Of a stretch of DNA of 7,443 nucleotides, positions 3,973 to 7,443 are shown one piece after another. The DNA lies in assembly GCA_002774055.1 (NCBI GenBank), contig PEZL01000004.1, positions 1-7,443 of the forward strand, given 5' to 3'. This stretch comes from Candidatus Tagabacteria bacterium CG09_land_8_20_14_0_10_41_14. Lineage in GTDB: Bacteria > Patescibacteriota > Minisyncoccia > JAHISW01 > Tagabacteraceae. Under the pieces are notes generated by a model. It did no database searches, was not told where the DNA came from, and worked only from the letters and a program-made list of their open reading frames with translations. Position 1 is the first letter of the stretch, and every line of letters begins with the position of its first letter. A program made the position numbers and the translations under genes.

Positions 3973-6276
3973 ATGTCAAACAAAATTGAAGGCCCCTACA
4001 ACCCAAAAGAAATAGAAGAAAAAATTTACAAAATCTGGGAAGATTCAGGCTCTTTTAAGCCGCAAGGAACCAATGAAACGTACAGCATTGTTATTCCGCC
4101 CCCAAACATCACGGGCTCGCTTCACATGGGCCACGCCTTAAACGCCTCCGTTCAGGACATTCTGATTCGCAAAAAAAGAATGGAGGGGCGCAAAACCCTC
4201 TGGCTTCCGGGCACGGACCACGCCGGCATTGCCACGCAGAACGCGGTTGAAAAAAATCTCATAAAAAAAGAAGGGAAAACACGACACGATTTGGGCAGAG
4301 AAAAATTCGTTGAAAAAATCTGGGAATGGAAAGAAAAATACGGCAACGAAATTTTAAACCAATTTAAAAAACTGGGCTGTTCTTGCGATTGGTCGCGCAG
4401 CCGTTTCACAATGGACAAAGAATACCAAAAATGGGTACAAAAAGCGTTTCTTCACTATTATAAAAAAGGCTGGATATACCAAGGAGAAAAAACAATAAAC
4501 TGGTGCCCGAAATGCCAGACAAGCTTATCCGACCTAGAATTGGAATATAAAGAGGAAAAAACAAAATTATGGTTTATCAAATATCCAATATCCGGAAACT
4601 CTAAATCCAAAACTTTAAACTCTAAACAAATTCAAAATTCAAAATTCAAAATTCAAAATTCTGACTACATCATTGTTGCCACCACAAGACCGGAAACAAT
4701 GCTTGGCGATACTGCCGTGGCAGTCAACCCGAAAGACGAACGGTACAAAAAACTAATAGGTAAAGAAGTATTTTTACCAATTGTTAACAAAAAAATTCCG
4801 GTTATCGCGGACAGGGGGGTAGACTCTCAATTCGGCACGGGCGCGATGAAAGTAACCCCGGCTCACGACCTGCATGATTTTGAAATAGGGGAGAAACATA
4901 ACCTTGAAAAAAAACAGGTTATCGGACCGGACGGCCGTATGACAAAATTAGCAGGCAAATACGCGGGGATGAAAATAAAAGAGGCGCGGGAGAAAATTGT
5001 GGAAGATATGAAAAAAATCGGCATCCTTGAAAAAATAGAACCCTACAAACATAATCTTTCGGTCTGCTACAGGTGCGGCGCAGCCACAGAACCAATCCTT
5101 TCCAAACAATGGTTTTTAAAAATGAAAGAATTGGCCAAAAAAGCGGCAAAGGCGGTAAAATCCGGCAAGGTGGTTTTCCATCCGAAAAAATGGGAAAAAA
5201 ATTATTTAAACTGGCTGAAACCGGAAAAGGACGAACCAAAAGACTGGTGTATTTCCCGCCAGTTATGGTGGGGACACCAGCTTCCTATTTTTTATTGCGA
5301 TAAAAAACAGAAAGAATTTTCAATTTCCAATTTCCAATTTCCAAATAAATCACAAATTAAAAATTCTAAAAACAAAAACGACCCCGAGAATTTAGAAATT
5401 AGAAATTCGGATTTAGAAATTTACGTCGGGGACAATCCTCCTGAGAATTATATTCAAGTCTCCGACGTGCTTGATACTTGGTTCTCTTCGGCATTATGGC
5501 CTTTTGCCACAATGAATGAAAAAGACCTGAAAGAATTTTATCCCACCAACACACTTTCCACAGCCAGAGACATAATAAATTTGTGGGTAGCGCGGATGGT
5601 TTTTTCAGGGCTGGAGTTTACAGGACACGAACCCTTCAAAGATGTGATAATCCACCCCACGATTCTTACAAAAGAAGGTAAAAGAATGTCAAAGTCTTTA
5701 GGCACCGGCATAGACCCGATGAAATACGTAGAGCAATACGGCGCCGATGCCACGCGCTTCGGACTTATCTGGCAAATAATGGGCAGCCAAGACATACACT
5801 GGGCAGAAGAACATGTTATTGCCGGTAAAAAATTCTGCAATAAATTATGGAACATCGCTCGTTTTGTGCTAACACAAAACGAGAATTTTCAACCAATTTT
5901 TCCCGCTACGCGGGATCTCGCACAGCGAGACAATTTCCAATCAATTTTCAATGACAAAATTTCTAATGAAGACGAAAAAATACTCGAACAAATGAAAAAA
6001 CTTGTTCAATCCACGAATCAAAATATTGAATCGTTCAAATTCGGCCAAGCGTTGCGCGATTTATACGAATTCATCTGGCATGAGTTTGCCGACAAATACA
6101 TAGAATACTCAAAAACAAAAGATGATGAAGAAACAAAAAGAGTTTTGGCGTACATTCTTACAACCTGTCTGAAACTTCTGCACCCGTTTATGCCGCACAT
6201 CACCGAAGAAATCTGGTCTAAACTACCGATGAAAGACAAAAAATTACTAATCGTAACAAAATACCCACAAGATTAA
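3973..6276 (+). CDS. valS: Valyl-tRNA synthetase, short C-terminus, repeat insertions
   Basis: ValRS is a class I aminoacyl-tRNA synthetase that charges tRNA-Val in the cytoplasm and edits mischarged threonine. Seen in order: PPPNITGSLHMGH with the HIGH-type H51MGH54; WCPKC (177-181) and CYRCG (365-369), the likely zinc cysteines; editing-domain TTRPETMLGD (237-246); DWCISRQLWWGHQLP; DVLDTWFSSALWPF; the KMSKS loop as RMSKS (571-575); and the anticodon-binding helices ending LLHPFMPHITEEIW. The product is 767 residues against about 950 in E. coli. It stops just after the anticodon-binding bundle and lacks the C-terminal coiled-coil tRNA arm. Repeat-encoded insertions add about 25 residues (207-231), 34 residues (449-482) and 10 or more (from about 643). 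No Shine-Dalgarno precedes the ATG. The prsW-like gene begins on the base after the TAA stop, so no C-terminal remnant lies downstream. All core motifs are intact. Confidence 0.97.
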   Translation: MSNKIEGPYNPKEIEEKIYKIWEDSGSFKPQGTNETYSIVIPPPNITGSLHMGHALNASVQDILIRKKRMEGRKTLWLPGTDHAGIATQNAVEKNLIKKEGKTRHDLGREKFVEKIWEWKEKYGNEILNQFKKLGCSCDWSRSRFTMDKEYQKWVQKAFLHYYKKGWIYQGEKTINWCPKCQTSLSDLELEYKEEKTKLWFIKYPISGNSKSKTLNSKQIQNSKFKIQNSDYIIVATTRPETMLGDTAVAVNPKDERYKKLIGKEVFLPIVNKKIPVIADRGVDSQFGTGAMKVTPAHDLHDFEIGEKHNLEKKQVIGPDGRMTKLAGKYAGMKIKEAREKIVEDMKKIGILEKIEPYKHNLSVCYRCGAATEPILSKQWFLKMKELAKKAAKAVKSGKVVFHPKKWEKNYLNWLKPEKDEPKDWCISRQLWWGHQLPIFYCDKKQKEFSISNFQFPNKSQIKNSKNKNDPENLEIRNSDLEIYVGDNPPENYIQVSDVLDTWFSSALWPFATMNEKDLKEFYPTNTLSTARDIINLWVARMVFSGLEFTGHEPFKDVIIHPTILTKEGKRMSKSLGTGIDPMKYVEQYGADATRFGLIWQIMGSQDIHWAEEHVIAGKKFCNKLWNIARFVLTQNENFQPIFPATRDLAQRDNFQSIFNDKISNEDEKILEQMKKLVQSTNQNIESFKFGQALRDLYEFIWHEFADKYIEYSKTKDDEETKRVLAYILTTCLKLLHPFMPHITEEIWSKLPMKDKKLLIVTKYPQD
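4597..4661 (+). repeat. Low-complexity insertion with 7-bp AAAATTC tandem repeat in valS
   Basis: Four exact AAAATTC units (4634-4661) follow a partial AAATTC (4628-4633). Before these, AACTCTAAA occurs twice (from about 4597 and about 4618). The segment encodes a lysine/asparagine/serine/glutamine-rich loop, residues about 207-231, between the conserved LWFIKYP and YIIVATTRPET of the editing domain. Read on the minus strand, the unit is GAATTTT, the same family as the heptads in tsaD and at 5314-5341, in the opposite orientation. Confidence 0.9.
5314..5418 (+). repeat. Low-complexity insertion starting with CAATTTC heptads in valS
   Basis: GAATTTT (5314-5320) is followed by three exact CAATTTC units (5321-5341). 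A degenerate AT-rich stretch with AAATT and TTAGAAAT words then runs to about 5418. It encodes residues about 449-482, serine/asparagine/lysine-rich, between the conserved HQLPIFYCDKK and the segment leading to DVLDTWFSS. The peptide SISNFQFP closely matches QISNFQFP, encoded by the tsaD heptads. Confidence 0.85.
5901..5930. repeat. Two abutting 15-bp hairpins in frame within valS
   Basis: TCCCGC-TAC-GCGGGA (5901-5915) is followed with no gap by TCTCGC-ACA-GCGAGA (5916-5930). Each is a perfect 6-bp stem with a 3-base loop. Together they are exactly 30 bp, so they add ten codons without changing frame, and encode roughly PATRDLAQRD. CAATTTT and CAATTTC words lie on the two sides, linking this GC-rich element to the AT-rich heptad family. 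It lies after IARFVLTQN and before the EDEKILEQM helix, in the anticodon-binding domain. Confidence 0.9.
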
Positions 6277-6996
6277 ATGAGTTTTTCAACTTTATTTTTT
6301 TCAATGGTTGGCGGCATATTGCCCGCCCTCCTGTGGCTTTGGTTTTGGTTAAAGGAAGACCGATTACATCCGGAACCGCGGCGATTATTAATACTGACTT
6401 TTTTAGGAGGGATGCTGGTAGTAGCGTTAGCGCTGCCGTTGGAACAAATAACTTACTATGTTTTCAAAAAACTCGGCCTGGCCGCGGCCGGTGGAGGTTT
6501 TCTAATATTATTCGTGTGGGCTTTCGCCGAAGAAATTTCAAAATATTTGGCGGCAAAAAAAATCGCGCTCAACAAAAAAGAGTTTGACGAACCAATAGAC
6601 GCGTTAGTTTATCTCATCACGGCCGCTTTAGGTTTTGCGGCGCTTGAAAACGTAATTTTCTTGCTAGAAATAATCAATAACTATGGGTTTTTGGCGGGAA
6701 TTGTAACGGGCAATTTAAGATTTGCCGGCGCGACCCTGATTCATATTTTAAGTTCGGCCACCGTCGGCGCCAGTATCGCTTTCGCCTTTTTCCACAAAAA
6801 AAATTATCGGCGAAACGTTTTATGCGGACTCTTCTTCGCAACTTTGTTGCACGCTCTTTTTAATTATTTTATAATTAAAAGTAACGGGGAAGGAGTTTTT
6901 CAAATCTTTTTCCCTCTATGGATTTTAGTAATCGTCCTTCTCGTAATTTTCGAGAAAATTAAAAGCATAAAAAATAAAACATATGCCAAAAAATAA
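6277..6996 (+). CDS. PrsW-family intramembrane metalloprotease
   Basis: This 239-residue polytopic membrane protein has about seven or eight hydrophobic segments (roughly 4-24, 38-57, 70-92, 104-133, 153-172, 180-200 and 208-229). It carries the PrsW family signature: LWFWLKEDRLHPEPR near the N-terminus, E85-E86-I-S-K89 (EExxK), FAALE124N (FxxxE), H156 in a membrane segment and H192ALFN196. The glutamates and histidines are the presumed metal and catalytic residues. Bacillus PrsW cleaves an anti-sigma factor (RsiW), but most family members have no known substrate and none is evident here. N196 stands where PrsW is described with Asp (HxxxD). The ATG directly follows the valS TAA, with no Shine-Dalgarno, so translation is probably coupled to valS. 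The 3' end overlaps the hsp20 start by 14 bp. Confidence 0.88.
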   Translation: MSFSTLFFSMVGGILPALLWLWFWLKEDRLHPEPRRLLILTFLGGMLVVALALPLEQITYYVFKKLGLAAAGGGFLILFVWAFAEEISKYLAAKKIALNKKEFDEPIDALVYLITAALGFAALENVIFLLEIINNYGFLAGIVTGNLRFAGATLIHILSSATVGASIAFAFFHKKNYRRNVLCGLFFATLLHALFNYFIIKSNGEGVFQIFFPLWILVIVLLVIFEKIKSIKNKTYAKK

Positions 6997-7443
6997 AAAA
7001 TCATTTTTTGAGAGATTGGCGGGCAATAGTTCGATAGACGAAGAAGAGGAAATGGAAGATAACGACGAAAAAGAAACAAAGGCAATAAAAGAACCGAGCT
7101 GGCTTGAAGACGAAGAAAGCGGACAATTAACGATAGACATGTTCCAAACGCCGACAGAAATCGTTATTGAAGCAATGATAGCGGGCGTTAAACCGGAAGA
7201 CATAGACGTATCCGTAAACAAAGACATGCTCACGATAAACGGAAAAAGACAAAAATCAAAAGAAACCTCGGAAGAAAATTATTACTATAAAGAACTTTAT
7301 TGGGGAAGTTTCTCCCGCTCAATCATGCTGCCGCAGGAAGTGGACACGGACAACGTGGACGCGACAATCAAAAACGGCGTCCTAAAAATACGGCTGCCGA
7401 AGATAGACAAGGAAAAAACACAAAAGATAAAAATCAAAAACGA
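6983..7443 (+). CDS. Hsp20/alpha-crystallin small heat-shock protein, 3' end cut by window
   Basis: This open frame of 153 codons runs off the right edge without a stop. Small heat-shock proteins are ATP-independent holdases that bind unfolding proteins in the cytoplasm. Residues 1-46 form a polar, acidic N-terminal arm (E/D-rich at 19-30). Residues 48-140 form the alpha-crystallin domain: GQLTIDMFQTPTEIVIEA, AGVKPEDIDVSV, LTINGKR, ELYWGSFSRSIMLP and the signature ATIKNGVLKIRLPK (127-140). I149-K-I151 near the edge is an I-x-I motif of the kind that docks subunits in oligomers, so probably only a few codons are missing. The start at 6983 lies inside the protease gene, 14 bp overlapping, in another frame. 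It gives MPKNKKSFFERL, and the next in-frame ATG is codon 24. There is no Shine-Dalgarno, so coupling to the protease gene is likely. Pairing with a membrane protease suggests a proteostasis unit. Confidence 0.95.
   Translation, partial: MPKNKKSFFERLAGNSSIDEEEEMEDNDEKETKAIKEPSWLEDEESGQLTIDMFQTPTEIVIEAMIAGVKPEDIDVSVNKDMLTINGKRQKSKETSEENYYYKELYWGSFSRSIMLPQEVDTDNVDATIKNGVLKIRLPKIDKEKTQKIKIKN

Noticed and set aside
4628..4661. CRISPR array or iteron origin suggested by tandem repeats
   Set aside because: The units are 7 bp, contiguous, without spacers, and lie within an intact coding frame.
6265..6290. Frameshift cutting off the ValS C-terminus
   Set aside because: The sequence after the TAA is the N-terminus of a PrsW-family protein in all detail; no ValS-like residues are seen there.

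Overview
This 7.4 kb window looks like a piece of a Candidate Phyla Radiation (Patescibacteria, probably Parcubacteria-like) chromosome. The reasons are indirect. None of the five gene starts has a clear Shine-Dalgarno sequence, and the genes abut or overlap. ValS is compact and lacks its C-terminal arm. AT-rich and palindromic repeats sit in frame inside housekeeping genes. TGA closes the first gene, so the code is standard rather than the TGA=Gly code of some CPR lineages. The lineage is an inference; marker-gene phylogeny would be needed to fix it.

Layout, all on the + strand: positions 1-125 hold no gene I can support. A promoter at 126-155 (TTGGCT, 18 bp, TATAAT) lies directly before a ten-helix P2-type cation-transporting ATPase (164-2839); the spacing predicts an almost leaderless mRNA. 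tsaD (2820-3902; t6A37 tRNA modification) overlaps the ATPase by 20 bp. A 70-bp gap carries a weak second -10-like element. Then come valS (3973-6276; valyl-tRNA synthetase), a PrsW-family membrane metalloprotease (6277-6996, starting on the base after the valS stop) and an Hsp20 small heat-shock protein (6983 to the right edge, overlapping the protease by 14 bp, stop codon not in the window).

The genes read as two probable transcription units: ATPase-tsaD and valS-prsW-hsp20. Their themes are ion transport, tRNA modification and charging, and protein quality control. These are ordinary housekeeping functions and I see no new multi-gene defence or biosynthetic system.

The unusual content is the repeats inside tsaD and valS: two perfect 14-bp-arm palindromes, a pair of abutting 15-bp hairpins, 7-bp tandem repeats of one family in both orientations, and GCTTCA-type repeats. 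Most keep the reading frame and fall where these enzymes tolerate extra loop residues. By eye, the ATPase, prsW and hsp20 genes lack them.
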